From positions 181,472,516 to 181,536,515 of the forward strand of contig OX465597.1 in NCBI GenBank assembly GCA_950022295.1: DNA of 64,000 bases. Reading direction: 5' to 3'. Made by a program: the position numbers and the translations under genes. Below the pieces are notes generated by a model, which saw only the letters and a list, made by a program, of their open reading frames with translations, searched no databases and was not told where the DNA came from. This DNA is from Bromus sterilis (taxonomy: Eukaryota; Streptophyta; Magnoliopsida; Poales; Poaceae). Of the stretch, positions 34,488 to 46,449 are shown one piece after another; positions within the stretch are counted from its first letter, which is position 1; every line of letters starts with the position of its first letter.

Positions 34488-37245
34488 AAGTGGAAAGGAG
34501 CAGGCATGTGGACGTTTATTTATCGGAAGACCAGGAAATAAAACACATTCAATCTCATTATCTCAAGGTAAAACGCAGAACCACACACTGCTTCATTGGT
34601 CGCTTACGGATTAATGGTACCCTTGTCGAGGACTCCTCGTTCATCATGAACCATGTGCATGTGTTTTTCTTCACTTTCCTTGCGAATAAATCCTCACATG
34701 TGATTTCCATTGACCAAAACCTTTGGCCCTCCTCTCATCATGTGCCGGTGCAGGCTAATCTGGACCTGATGTTTCCCCTTTCGGCCGAGGAAATTGAGGT
34801 TGCGCTTTTCTCGTCTAATACCAATTCGGCCCCGGGCCCTGATGGATTCTCCATTCCCTTCTTCATTAAATTCTGGGCGACTCTTAAGCCGTTGGTTGGG
34901 GCCATTATCCATGGTTCTGTTTTGGCACGGTCGATATCTCCTTCCTTAACTATGCGGTCCTTTCCATCATTCCTAAAGTTAAAGGTGCGGATTCGGTTAA
35001 TCTTTTTTGACCTATTGCGCTTATAAAAAATATTGCTAAGTTCCCCGCTAAAGCCTTTGCCTCTCATCTCTCCACCATTGCTCATGAGGTTATCAGTCCC
35101 AGGCAAACTTCTTTTATCAAGGGCTGGTTTATCCTTGATGGCATCTTGGCCCTTCATGAAATTGTTCACGGTCTCAGGAAGTCTAGTTCCAAAGCGGTAG
35201 TTCTTAAATTTGATTTTGAAAAAGCGTATGACTCGGTCAGTTGGCCTTTTCTGTGATATGTTCTCCTGGCCAAAGGTTTTGAGATGGTGCGTACGTACAA
35301 AGGATTACGAATCTCGTGCGCGGCGGGCATACGGCGGTGTCCGTGAATGGCTCGGTGAGCCCGTATTTTGCCAACGACCGCGGCCTGAGGTAGGGAGATC
35401 CGCTCTCCCCACTCCTTTTCAATTTCGTGGCCGATGCCTTTTCTGAAATGCTGCACCGGGCAGCTGTTGCTGGCCACATTTTACCAGTGGCCTGTAACCT
35501 GATCATTGCTGGTGTTTCCCACCTCCAGTACGCCGACGACACGGTCATTCTAGTCCAGAACTCTGATCTCTGTCTTACCCTTAAATTCCTGCTTCTCCGC
35601 CTCGAACTTCTCTCGGGCCTTAAGATTAACTTCTCCAAAAGTAAACTCTTGGTGCTTGTGGGCACGGAGGATGAGAAAGTGAAGACCTCAGCTATGATGA
35701 ATTGTGTCTTGGGCTCGTTTACTTTTAAGTACCTTGGCATTCCGGTCTCCCCTTATGCTATCTCGTCTAAAGAGCTGGCCCCTATTCCGCTCAAGGTTAG
35801 TAATCGTGTGATGCCTTGGCGTGGCCGACACCACTCTCAAGCTGCTAAAGTATGCCTTATTAATGCCTGCCTCTCTTCTCTCCCTACGTATTCTACGGGT
35901 TTCTATCGGTTCCCGGCTGTCACCCACGATGCTATGGACAAACACAGAAGTAACTTCTTTTGGAATTCCTCGGACAACAAACTTAAGTACCTCCTGGTGC
36001 GCTGGAAACTCATATGTAAACCACAAGACTATGGTGGCTTAGGTATCTTGGACACCGGGATTATGAACACATGTCTGATGGTTAAGTGGTGGTGGAAAAT
36101 CTTCTCCTCGGATCCTGGGACGTTGTGGCGCCGGATTCTCCAAGCCAAATATTCCCCCTCTTCCTCCCCTCTTCTTGCTTCGATCCACGACGGTTCCCAA
36201 TTCTGGTGCCAGTTAATTAAGGTTTGTGACATCTTTCGAGAGAATGTCACCTTCAAAGATGGGAGTGGCCGATCGGTTCGTTTCTGGTTGGACAAGTGGT
36301 CCAAGGCCGGTCGGATGGCTGATATTTTTGCCTAAGCCCTGATGCTTCTATTGCATACCTGGCCGCGGCAGGCTGTGATTTTGGTTTCCGTTGCACCTTG
36401 TCTCCTGTGCAGCTCTTTGATTGGCAGCGACTTGCTGCTCTCCACCCGGAGATCTCAGGTGCGGAGGATGCCCCGAAATGGGACTTGAAGGCGTCTGGTT
36501 GCTTTTATGTCAAATCCTTGTATCGTAAGATTGTCGGGGCACAACATGTTCGATGATTCTCGGCCCTTTGAAAGGCGCACATCCCCCCCCCCCCACCCAA
36601 TCAAAATCTTTATGTGGCAGGAATTGAGGAACAAGTTGCCATCTTCGGACTAATTGCACAAGCGGAATCCTGCCATTTCCGTGGCGTGTTCCATCTGTTC
36701 GCTGCCGGAATCGGTTGAGCACATTTTCTTCCATTGCCACTTGGCAAGCGTCTTCTGGAGTTGCCTTAGAGCTTGGTTGGGGAACTCATGGAACCCCAAT
36801 TATTTTCATGATGTTCGGTTGCTTGTTCGAGCTCTATCGGATCGTTTTCTACGCCTTTTTTGGCCTGTGTTCTTGAGTATTTGTAGGGTCCTTTGGGACA
36901 CACGTAATAGATTCACAATTGAGCACACCTTCCCCAAGTATACTGTTAACTGTTTATATCACTGATAATTTACAGCTGTGGAAATCTCTAAGTAACAGCG
37001 ACACTCGGCACGACATGGAGACGGCGATCGACATAATCAAGGCCCTGGCGACTTCTCTTTCTGCCCCTCGCCAAAACCCTAACGGATGCCTTCGGTCCGC
37101 CTAGCGTAGACTTTGATACTACCTTTTATTGTCGTATGTCAACGGATACTTTTTCTTTTCCCTATTGATGGTTGTAATCCGCTACATTGCTTTATGGCTT
37201 TATTTATAAAGTCGAGCCCTCTTCCTTCTCTCTAAAAAAAGTGTG
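34488..37245 (+). mobile_element. L1-like LINE, reverse transcriptase part to 3' end
   Basis: Starts mid-element beside the Copia LTR, so the endonuclease part is absent (5' truncated, or on the far side of the Copia insertion). Contains broken reverse transcriptase and zf-RVT regions and ends in a 3' UTR and a short A run at about 37239-37245. Confidence 0.85.
34493..36960 (+). pseudogene. LINE ORF2 (reverse transcriptase and zf-RVT), disrupted
   Basis: The first frame (34490-35026) carries NSAPGPDGFSIPFFIKFW, the fingers/palm motif of plant LINE reverse transcriptase. A frame change and several stops follow (35027-35420), where SFIKGWFILDG and KFDFEKAYDSVSW can still be read. The frame 35427-36335 has the catalytic YADD at 35529-35540, then SGLKINFSKSK and YLGIPV. 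Downstream (36600-36950) the zf-RVT region is recognisable from C-S-I-C...E-S-V-E-H-I-F-F-H-C. In a functional LINE this protein nicks DNA and copies RNA at the target. This copy has at least two frameshifts and several stops. Confidence 0.9.
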
Positions 37246-37493
37246 TAAGAGCCCAACTGACATAAAAAAAATGAATTGCAAAAATAGCACTGGCAACTGC
37301 GTGCATGTAACAGTGGAAGATAGCATAAAAGGCAAGTTACCGGAATAAAAAATGCATGTGTCAAGATACCGGCTCTTTTAAAATCAGGTCGCGGAATTTC
37401 CCCACAAATATTGTACTAGAACCGTTTGAACATAGAACCACATTTCCTAATCTGCATAGGCCTAGATGATAAAGCTCTGACAACACAGTCTCG
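37246..37493. other. No feature recognised
   Basis: AT-rich sequence between the LINE tail and the start of the inverted-repeat arm. It may hold a decayed outer part of the arm, but I could not align it with the region right of 51575. Confidence 0.3.
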
Positions 37494-37592
37494 CGATTGC
37501 AAAAAGGTTGTATCTTTCTACCTAATGACCCTAAAATAAACTTAAGAATACCTATGACCCCCAAAAAAATCTATTTCTAGATTTGACCCTTA

Positions 37593-37934
37593 GGGTTCAT
37601 TTGATTCATAGAAATTTCATAGGATTTTTGTAGGATTTTATTTCATAGAATTTTTTCCTACTCCTGTGAGCGACACTTATTATGGATCGGAGGTAGTACG
37701 TTATTCATTTAATTCATAGGAATTGTTCCTATAGGAATTTTTCTCATAGAAATTTTTATACTACTTCTTATAGGAATCCTAATATTCACTTCAACCTTTT
37801 CCTATAATTCCTTTGATTGAATCAAACAAACTTTGGTACAAACAAAATCCTATAGGATCGAAATGGGAATGCTACTGCAATCCTATGTTTTTCCTGTTCC
37901 TATGATTTTCCTACACTATGAATCAAACAAGTCC
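37593..37934. mobile_element. Tourist-type (PIF/Harbinger) MITE, 342 bp
   Basis: Terminal repeats GGGTTCATTTGATTCATAG and the reverse complement of ATGAATCAAACAAGTCC, flanked by TTA (37590-37592 and 37935-37937). The right arm of the enclosing inverted repeat (about 51490) has one TTA and no MITE: an empty site. A Stowaway/Thalos-like end (37671-37698, ending GGATCGGAGGTAGTA) is embedded inside. Confidence 0.82.
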
Positions 37935-38141
37935 TTAGCGTTTTCTCCTAATCATTAGCCGGCATTTTTGCATATACGCAGCCAATTCGGTTGGCGTATT
38001 TGACCCTCAATGCCACGTGGCCGTCCTACGTGGAATGGGTCGAAAAGTAACCATAACGAACGTTAACTAATGTTCTAACGGTGGTAAGGCACAGAATCGC
38101 TATATGTATTACGGTGCTTCTTACTATAGACATCTAAATAG

Positions 38142-38209
38142 ATGGTGTAGTGATTCGTCATTGTGGGGCTATAGTAGTAGGTATTGGGTTCATATCCCAC
38201 CCAACGCAT
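38142..38209 (+). other. tRNA-like sequence in the left arm (degenerate)
   Basis: TGGTGTAGTGATTCG resembles a tRNA A box, and GGGTTCATATCCC resembles a B box with a four-pair T stem and seven-base loop. The copy at 51219-51286 (minus) is closer to consensus, with TGGTGTAGTGGTTCACC. Acceptor stem and anticodon arm do not fold convincingly, so this is a tRNA-derived remnant, not a gene. Confidence 0.4.
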
Positions 38210-39686
38210 ATTAGCTTTCTATTTACTTTCTATTTCTTTGACTCTTTTTTCCTATATGCTTACATGCTAACATTTTTTTATATTTATTTTCTTCCTTCAT
38301 CTTTTTGCTACCTACACATATTAGGCAAAGCAACATATGTATGGGTACATATATCATACATACACGTATATATAGTACTGTCACTAGTGACACCAAATGA
38401 TTTGGTGTCACCACGCGTATTAAAATTGCTAAATGATTTGACATCTATTCTTTACTATAAAGAGCCGTTAAACGATACTATATCCAATTTATTGAATTTT
38501 GTCTAATCATTAGCTAACGCCTTAAAAGGCTAATGTATTGACTGTTCTACGTATAAATATGTTCGTCACCGGTTAGCGGAAATTCAAATGAACCTTGTTA
38601 ATTTTTAAACGACTAAAAGATAGTCGTGTTAATGTTCTCGCGACTTACAGGTTACCTGCTTAGGATTGAATCTTCAAAATAGTGAGAAGGAAAAAACTTC
38701 ACAAGAGTACTCCGTCCTCGCTCCTGGAAAGACATCAAGCACTACATCAACGTCTCCAACTCCCTCTTCATCGGCGAAAATTTTATTGTTCATCTACGGC
38801 GTCCTTCGACTCCAAGCCGACGCGGTCAACAGGCGGCGGCAAGAAGAGTGGCCTCGTGGACGAGGCCGCGGAGCTGGGCGGCAGGGAGCAAGGCGGCGAG
38901 GTGCGGCGGCACACGCACTGCGCATCAGAGAAGACTATAAACAATCCCTCACACGATCACTAATTGGCTACTGCTACTACTAAAATATGTATATGTGCAT
39001 GTTACATCAAGAAAGAGAGAGAGAGAAAGATGAAAAATCAGATGTTTATACGACGGATGTTGGACACAAAGTAGCCGGATACTCAGATGTTCATGTCAAG
39101 TAGTGGAGTTGGAGTTGGAGTGTGTTGGAGATGGAGATCATGGCATCGGACGCCTGCTAGAGTCGCGCGGCCTCGCGGCGGCCGGCGTCGGCAGCGCCTC
39201 GTTGCAGTCGGCCAAGTAGCGGCCGGACACGCCGACCATCCTTGGGTGCACCAAAGCGTAGCACGTGGTCGTCGCAGTCTTCACAGGACACAACGTCAGC
39301 AAGATGAGGGAGCTAGCGGGGCATTTACTGCAAAAATCAAAGCCTCCCCTCCGCTTTGGTGCGGCGCATGGCAAGGCACAAAAGGACAAACAGATGGCAG
39401 TTCATTAAAACCTCACTTGGAGGATGGTCTTGAGCAGCTTGGAGAGCAGCACGAAGACGAGACCTGTGAGGCCGTGACGAGGCCATCATGGTCGCGGTTG
39501 AGGCGTGTCCTGATGATGTCGGGGAGCACGCAGTTCATCGTCACGTCCACGCCCATCTCCTAGAGACGAGCGACGAGCTCCTTGGTGTGCAGCACATTGG
39601 CGAGCTTGGACACCGCGTAGGCTTGCGTCGCGTTATTTTTTTTAACATAAAAGGATCTAACTTTATTGAATATTAGAAATAGTGTA

Positions 39687-40662
39687 TGTTGGGGAGCATT
39701 CAACGGACATCACCATGGACATGGACCTTCCGTCAAAGGACACACGTATCGAGCATCCAAAGGTGAACTCTATCCTTTACGCGTGTCCTTTCGTTCCTCT
39801 CAAGGATGGTATACTACTTGACCCCCCCCCACTCCCATGCATACTCAGGTTCGAGAGCTACACGTGCGTCATGAAGGAGGTCGGGCACAAGAGAACCGCT
39901 ACATCATCCGTGAGGGAGTCTTGGAAGAGAAGACGAGTGAGATGTGAAGAAGTGGAGCCAAAGACCTACGGGCTTCGGACGTTCGGGCGCTAGGCCGGAC
40001 CGTCCAGACCAAGGTCGTACCGTCCGGGCCAGGGGCCGGACCGTCCGAAGAATTACGGACCTGAAGCATTCCCGCGGCCACAATTCTTTGGACGTCCAGA
40101 CCGTCCGGGTCAAGGACGAACCGTCCGGTCCGAGGGGTGGACCGTCCGACCAGATCAACGGTCCCAGATCTTCCTGCGTGCAGTGACTCAGGCCATGGCC
40201 CATGTACCCCTTCATCCACCCCGACTATAAGTACCTCTTCTTCACCTCCTCTCCAGGGTTAGCAAAGATTAGACTAAATTTGAGAGAGCTTTTCTCATCT
40301 TCCTTCCCCCTTCTTGAGATCTACTACTCCTGAGGGAGAGAGGCTTTTTCTGTGGTTGAGCCTTAGACCTCCATGTTATAGCACATGGAGGAAAACTAGA
40401 TCCATCTATCTCTCTCAAGCCCCATCTCCCATAGGATTTGGAGGAACTACCAATGTATATTTAGCTTTGTTGTTGTTGGATCTTGTGTGTGTATGTTATG
40501 TGAGTGATTGAGTGTTTGTGCTAGTGGATCTTGTTCCTTTCCTCTTGTTTGTGTTGATTCCTTGTGGATCTTCCCTTGTGTTCTTCGTGTTGTTCGTGTT
40601 CTTCGTGAAATCCACCTCCAATTCGTGAAGATCAGGCCAACCCATAGGCTTGCCCTACATCA
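39687..40662 (+). repeat. 5' LTR of the pol-less Gypsy-like element (976 bp)
   Basis: Starts TGTTGGGGAGC, ends CCTACATCA. It holds a cluster of GGACCGTCCGG-type palindromic motifs (39994-40155) and a TATA-like GACTATAAGTACC (about 40223). Confidence 0.88.
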
Positions 40663-42380
40663 TTTGGTATCAAGAGCAAGGTTGCCACGAATTTGGAGCC
40701 CCACCCCACACTTTTATAGCCAATTTTTGCTTTTTTCTTCCCAATTTCGAAAATACCCACAAAATATAGTCATACCAAATTTCTTGTGATTTGTTATTCC
40801 TTGTGAGTTGTTGTTGATTTTGATCCGTGGATCTAGTGTTTGGCAAGTGAATCTACACTCCTTTGCGTTCTCTAGCCCCAATTTTTCTTTTCCCCATCAA
40901 ATTTGGCCTAAAAATGGCCATATTCAATCGCCATTTTTACGCTCAAAATCGCGACCCGGAGCTCCGCGTTGACCCGTCCGGACCGTCCGGATTTCAAGTC
41001 GGACCGTCCGGGCTCGAGTCGGACCGTCCGGACTATCCCCCGGAGCGTCCGAACAATTACGACCCAAAAGCGGCCCTCAGTGGTAATATCCGGACCGTCC
41101 GACCCTCCCGTTTCCAGCCTTCCGCAAATCACCGTTTTGTCAATATCTTCTTCATACAGAGTCCGTTTTGACGTTCTTTAGCTCGTTTTGTTCCTCTTCA
41201 CACCCCCTATCAATCTAGATAGGTTACCTAATCATTTGATTCCATCATATTTTCGGAATTTTGGCAACTGTGCCTTGGCTCTTGGGCACGCAGGCTCGAA
41301 ACCGTGCATCTTCGCCGGCTTCAACTATCGGAACCATCACCAACAAAAAGGAGTGCCTCTACATCGTCTACATCAACCCACAAGCTTCATTCTCAACGAC
41401 GATCATCCATCCTTCGACCCCCTCAACCGGAAGAAAGGCCGGTCTTCCTTGACTTGTGAAAGGTTAAGTGTGACGAAGGTATCCATCCCGTCACATCCTT
41501 TTCCCTTCCTTGACTTTACCTTGATAGCCCCTCCATCTTTGTGATTACCTCATACCTTTTGAGCCTAGCTAGTCGAGTATTTCCGGGCTTCGCAAAAACT
41601 TTAGCTCCATAATGATAGCATATCATCTTGTTACATCATTGCTATATCATATAGTGTGATAGCTTGCTCCCGTGCATATCTTGTGACATTAGTAGCGCAT
41701 ATTTGGTTAAGCTTCAAGGAAAGTGGTGAAAAGGAGGAAAAAGAGAGAAAATTCAAAAAATAGGCAAGCTTTTAAGGAAAATCCAAAAGAGAAAGAATCA
41801 GAAGCTTCTAAGCATAGAGAGTTCATGAAAAGAAATACTTGTGTAAAAGACACGTGGAAGGGAAAGCCTACGGTTGCATGCATATAGGTTGGTGCCAAGT
41901 AGTGAATCTTGCCCTCTAGTGCAATCGAGCTAGTGTCTCTCCATGTGTTTGTGCAACACGAGCTTAGTCTTCGATAGGCTATTATTTTGTATGCTCATTC
42001 TTTTGGTTGGACAAGCCACACTATCTTTGCTTGTGTGTTCTTTTATTGCCCTCCTCTATATTTTTGATCACTTGCTTTGCATTTGGAGTTCTTTGGATTG
42101 CTTTCAACTCTTACAATATCTTGGACTTCAATTTGCTTGATTTTTGTGCCACTAATCTCTACCAAGCTCCACTATAAGCCTTTGGTTGTAGGTGTGTGTT
42201 GGAACAAGGTTCACTACCTAGGACACTTTTTTCCATTCACCAAGTACTACACCGCTCGATTCTTCATCATCTTGGGGAAAAGGAAACTTTGGTATTGTTC
42301 TTTCCATTTCTACTCACATCTACCTCGAGTGCTATGATGGATAGTAAGGCACATGTTCTGAGCTCAACACCAACACCCAC
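40663..42380 (+). other. Leader of the pol-less element, no gene
   Basis: Primer site at 40665-40677, then a second cluster of CCGTCCGG motifs (40974-41103) and about 1.2 kb of sequence without a recognisable coding region. Confidence 0.6.
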
Positions 42381-42870
42381 ATGAGCTACTTCGACTATGA
42401 CGACGACATTGAGCTTCATTTCTACAGTACTCATGAACCCGAGGAGTACCTTGAATGGGAGGAGAAGATGAACAACTACTTCTTGCATCACCAAGTCCAC
42501 TCCGAAGATAAAGTGAAGCGTGCAAAAGGACACTTCTACGACTAAGCGCACACTTGGTGGATTCAAAAACCTTCCACCTCGCGCTCGCGCAAGCGTTGGT
42601 CCAGGTTGAAGAGATCTATGAGGCGAGAGTTTTTTTCCCTCTACCCTCTCCGAAGAGCTTAGTCGCCAATTGTGGAAGATCACACAAGGTTATAAGCCAC
42701 TTGATGAGTACCTCTTGGATATGAAGAAAGCCTTGAGAAGAGCCGGTGAGGATAACCCCATTTGGATGAAGTTCTACATCACTAGAGTCTTGAATGACCT
42801 CTCCCTCACCACGGCCATGCGACTCCGAAGCCACCCTCCATCAACGACTTATACGATGATGTTCTCATGA
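42381..42870 (+). pseudogene. Gag remnant of the pol-less element
   Basis: The frame from ATG 42381 encodes MSYFDYDDDIELHFYSTHEP, then EEYLEWEEKMNNYF and VHSEDKVKRAKGHFYD, a plant retrotransposon gag N-terminus. It hits TAA at 42543-42545. AHTWW follows in the same frame; after a frame change near 42650, LRRQLWKI-type gag sequence (QLWKITQGYKPLDEYLLDMK) continues to 42870. One stop and one frameshift at least. Confidence 0.7.
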
Positions 42871-45623
42871 TGGCAAGTTCCACCAAGGAGGCAGAGGCTA
42901 CTAGTGCCCAAGTCCGCTTCACATCGACCACACCTCAAGGCGGTGAGCATGGCGATGATTCCACCAAGGTGGAGAGCGAGGACCAAGATTTCTCCTACGA
43001 TGGAGGAGATGATGATATGACCGAGCATGGGATGTTCCCTTCGGTCATGGCGGCGAGTGAGGACGTCTTCTATGACGCCCTCTCGGAGGAGTGTGATGAT
43101 GCGCCACATCAAATGGCGTACATCTTTGGAGGCGTTATGGATGAGGAGGTTGAGAATGGGATTTTCCCTTCAACTAAGGCGGCGAATGGAGTTGAGTATG
43201 GATATGAGTACACCTACATTCCTCCTACACACATAGATGATGAGATACACTACATCCCATGTGAGAGTGGGACACACCCACCCCACTTGAGTGAGAGTGA
43301 CAAAATGAGCAAGTTGTGTGCCACCACCACAAATGAGAGTGTGTGTATCTCCTTTGAGAGGATGAGTGTGACCACCACTAGCCCCATATATGATGAGATG
43401 CCTCAATCACCATGTGAGGAGAGCCTCCACCACCACTTGAGTGACTCCACCATATGTGAGTTTGAGCGCACCCACCTATAGGGAGTGAGTGAGCCACCAC
43501 AAATGATGAGTGAGGAAGTTGATAGGTCTTGTAAGGCCAATTTATTTTCTAACGACTTACCCTCTACTCTTATTGTGTCTTCTCCTTTGGTTCTAGGTCT
43601 CCTATATGACGACGCTCCTATCTTCGACAAGTACCCCTCAAATGGAGGAGATGATGGAGATGGAGGAACAAGATGCACCCACCACATGTTTCCATCAAGA
43701 TGATGATGTTGACCACAAATTGGTCTTTTCTACCTCACCCACAACACATGAGCGGCATGACCACGACAACATAGGTGATGGTACTACTCTTGTCCCACTA
43801 GTGGACTTTGATTGCTTGCATGATGATGATCTTCCTATTGCCATGCTTCATGCTTGTGTGTCCACTACATGCTTTGATAAGCCACCTATCTATGATACAT
43901 ATGACGATGAGCATGTGGAATGCATTAGTTGTGATGACATGTTGCATAGGATATCTTGTGCTAATTCATTAGGTCACATCATGTTTGACACCCCGCTTGA
44001 TTTGTCATATGTTATGCATGAGATTTCCCATATTACATCTTCGCAATCTCATCATAATAACTATGCTATGCCCATTAAAATAAATCCAATTTGTGAATAT
44101 GGCATATATGACAAATCCATGGTTATTGGAATTTGCTTTTCTAGTGATGATAGTGATATGCTCCCTTTTCAAACATTAAGCAATTAATCCCATAGATTAT
44201 GCCATGAACCCTCTCTTGTGCCACATGATTCCATCTCATGTGTGCACATTAGACATCCCATGAATAAAAATGCTTCATAAATTTTGGATGCACCTACTTG
44301 CTTGCGTCTCCATTATGATATCAAGACAATAAAACCTTTCATGATGGATGACATGTTCCTATAACATGCATCTCATTTCTTTGAGCATTGGATTTCATGT
44401 GCTAACCGTTACACACACATGCATATCATGATGGATGATGTGTATGTCTACCACACACACAACTTGTTTCTATCATCATGTTGCGTAGGTACCCATGTCC
44501 CTCCTTCAACTTCGGCAACACACGTGTTGAGATAAGAGATCTTGAGGTCAAGGACGAGGATCCTCATCATCATCCTCCTCCTCCACTACGACCATGGCAC
44601 ACGACTCTTCGGTTTGACCTACACACGACCCTCCCATTGCTATGGGCTATGTTTTATATCATATCTTGTGTGTCCCAGTTCATGTTCTCTTCGCATGTTC
44701 GACTTCCCTCTGTTCATGTACCATGCGTTCGTGACATGTTCTTCAACTTTCAAAGGCCATATGTTCTTTATTATATCAATACTTTCATTATCCATGAGCA
44801 CAGGCATTTTATTTGAAAATTTGTTGTGGTCTACCTTGATGACATGTTCATACCACATCAAGTCATGCCTCATTATTCCAGGCATATCCCATGCATTCTT
44901 GAGTTGTTCCAAAGTGGACCATCCACTCCTCATCTTGGAACGTTTTCATATGGCATATGCATTTTCACCTTTGTCACACCTATTTTCTATGCTCATGAAC
45001 TTGCATATAATAAAAAATACCATTATGATGTGATGCTCCATAACGGTACCAACCTTATACCTTGGTCCACACGAGCATTGCATGTTTCTCATAGTCATAA
45101 TCTTGATGCCTCTACCATGCTCGCAATACATAACTTGGATCACTCTTCATCACTCACTTTTGACCCATGGTATACATATGTCCTGTCATCCATCCCGTTA
45201 AGCACAAATGCTAGATGCCTTGGCCATATGGGCACCCTTTCATGTTGCATGCGCTTATCTTTACTTCCCACACATACTTGCATGCTCATGCCATTGATAG
45301 GAATACACCTTCCCACTATGACTTGATGTTACACAATGGTTGCGCTCATAGCATTCTATACATGGGCACATTGCATATTTTTCCCCCATATGATATTCAA
45401 GATGCCTGGTTGTGTTCCTTATATGACATTACTAACACGCATGCTATGCCCAAGCATACGTTTCCCTTGCACCTTTTCAATCAACATCTAGGAGACAACT
45501 ACTTGCGCAAACATGTGGTGGACAGGACTGGCACGACTACTTACGCCATACCACCGGTGCTTTACCACTTCCATGGTGATGTGGATTTGGATCCGTGGAA
45601 GGATCTTCCCCAAGGGGGGGAGA
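42871..45623 (+). pseudogene. Acidic, His/Met/Asp-rich coding remnant of unknown function
   Basis: A series of open frames (42867-43481, 43485-43703, 43606-44187, 44478-45326, 45215-45682) looks like one long protein broken by frame changes. It is rich in Asp, Glu, His and Met with recurring D-D-x-L-H/M-L-H type words (for example DDMLHRISCANSLGHIMFD, DDDLPIAMLHACV). No protease, polymerase or integrase motif is visible. It occupies the place where pol should be. Confidence 0.5.
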
Positions 45624-46449
45624 TGATGCGGAGCATCCAACAGACATCACAAAAGGACACACGCTTCAGCATCCAAAGGTGAAATCTATCCTTTACGTGT
45701 GTCATTTCGTTCCTTTGACGGATGGTATACTACTTGACCGCCACTCCCATGCATACTCAGGTTCGAGAGCTACACGTGCGTCATGGAGGAGGTTGGGCAC
45801 AAGAGAACGGCTACAACATCCGCGAGGGAGTCTTGGAAGAGAAGACGGAAGAGAGGTGAAGAAGTGGAGCCAAAGACCTACGGGCTTCGAACGTTCGGGC
45901 GCCAGGCTAGACCGTCCAGGCCAGGGGGCGGACCGTCCGACCAGATCAAGGGTCTCAGATCTGCCTACGCATAACGACTCGGTCCACGGCCCATGTACCC
46001 CTTCATCCACCCCTAGACTATAAGTACCTCTTCCCCACCTCCTCTCTAGGGTTAGCAAAGATTAGACTAAACTTGAGAGAGCTTTGCTCATCTTCCTTCC
46101 CCCTTGGGGATCTTCCCCCTTCTTGAGATCTACTACTCCTGAGGGAGAGAGGCTTCTTCTGCGGTTGAGCCTTAGACCTCCATGTTATAGCACATGGAGG
46201 AAGACTAGATCCATCTATCTCTCTCAAGCCCCTTCTCCTATAGGATACTGAGGAACTACCCATGTATCTTTACCTTTGTTGTTGTTGCATCTTGTGTGTG
46301 TATGCTATATATGTGAGTGTTTGTGCTAGTGGATCTTGTTCCTTTCCTCTTGTTTGTGTTGATTTCTTGTGGATCTCCCCTTGTGTTCTTCGTGAAATCC
46401 AACTCTAATTTGTGAAGATCGGGCCAACCCATAGGCTTGGCCTACATCA
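45624..46449 (+). repeat. 3' LTR of the pol-less element (826 bp)
   Basis: Starts TGATGCGGAGC after the purine-rich run CCAAGGGGGGGAGA (45610-45623), a good polypurine tract, and ends CCTACATCA beside GTGTA. It has fewer CCGTCCGG motifs than the 5' LTR (45905-45940). Confidence 0.88.

Larger units (their letters stand above)
39687..46449 (+). mobile_element. Pol-less Gypsy-like LTR retrotransposon (6.8 kb)
   Basis: 5' LTR 39687-40662 and 3' LTR 45624-46449, flanked by GTGTA (39682-39686 and 46450-46454). The primer site TGGTATCAAGAGC is at 40665-40677. The internal region has a broken gag and a long acidic, low-complexity coding remnant but no protease, reverse transcriptase or integrase. 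It is probably non-autonomous. The LTRs differ by substitutions and by about 150 bp, mostly the CCGTCCGG-motif region, so it is not very young. Confidence 0.88.

Noticed and set aside
42616..43687. Minus-strand frames opposite the gag remnant
   Set aside because: Antisense shadows of the acidic coding remnant.
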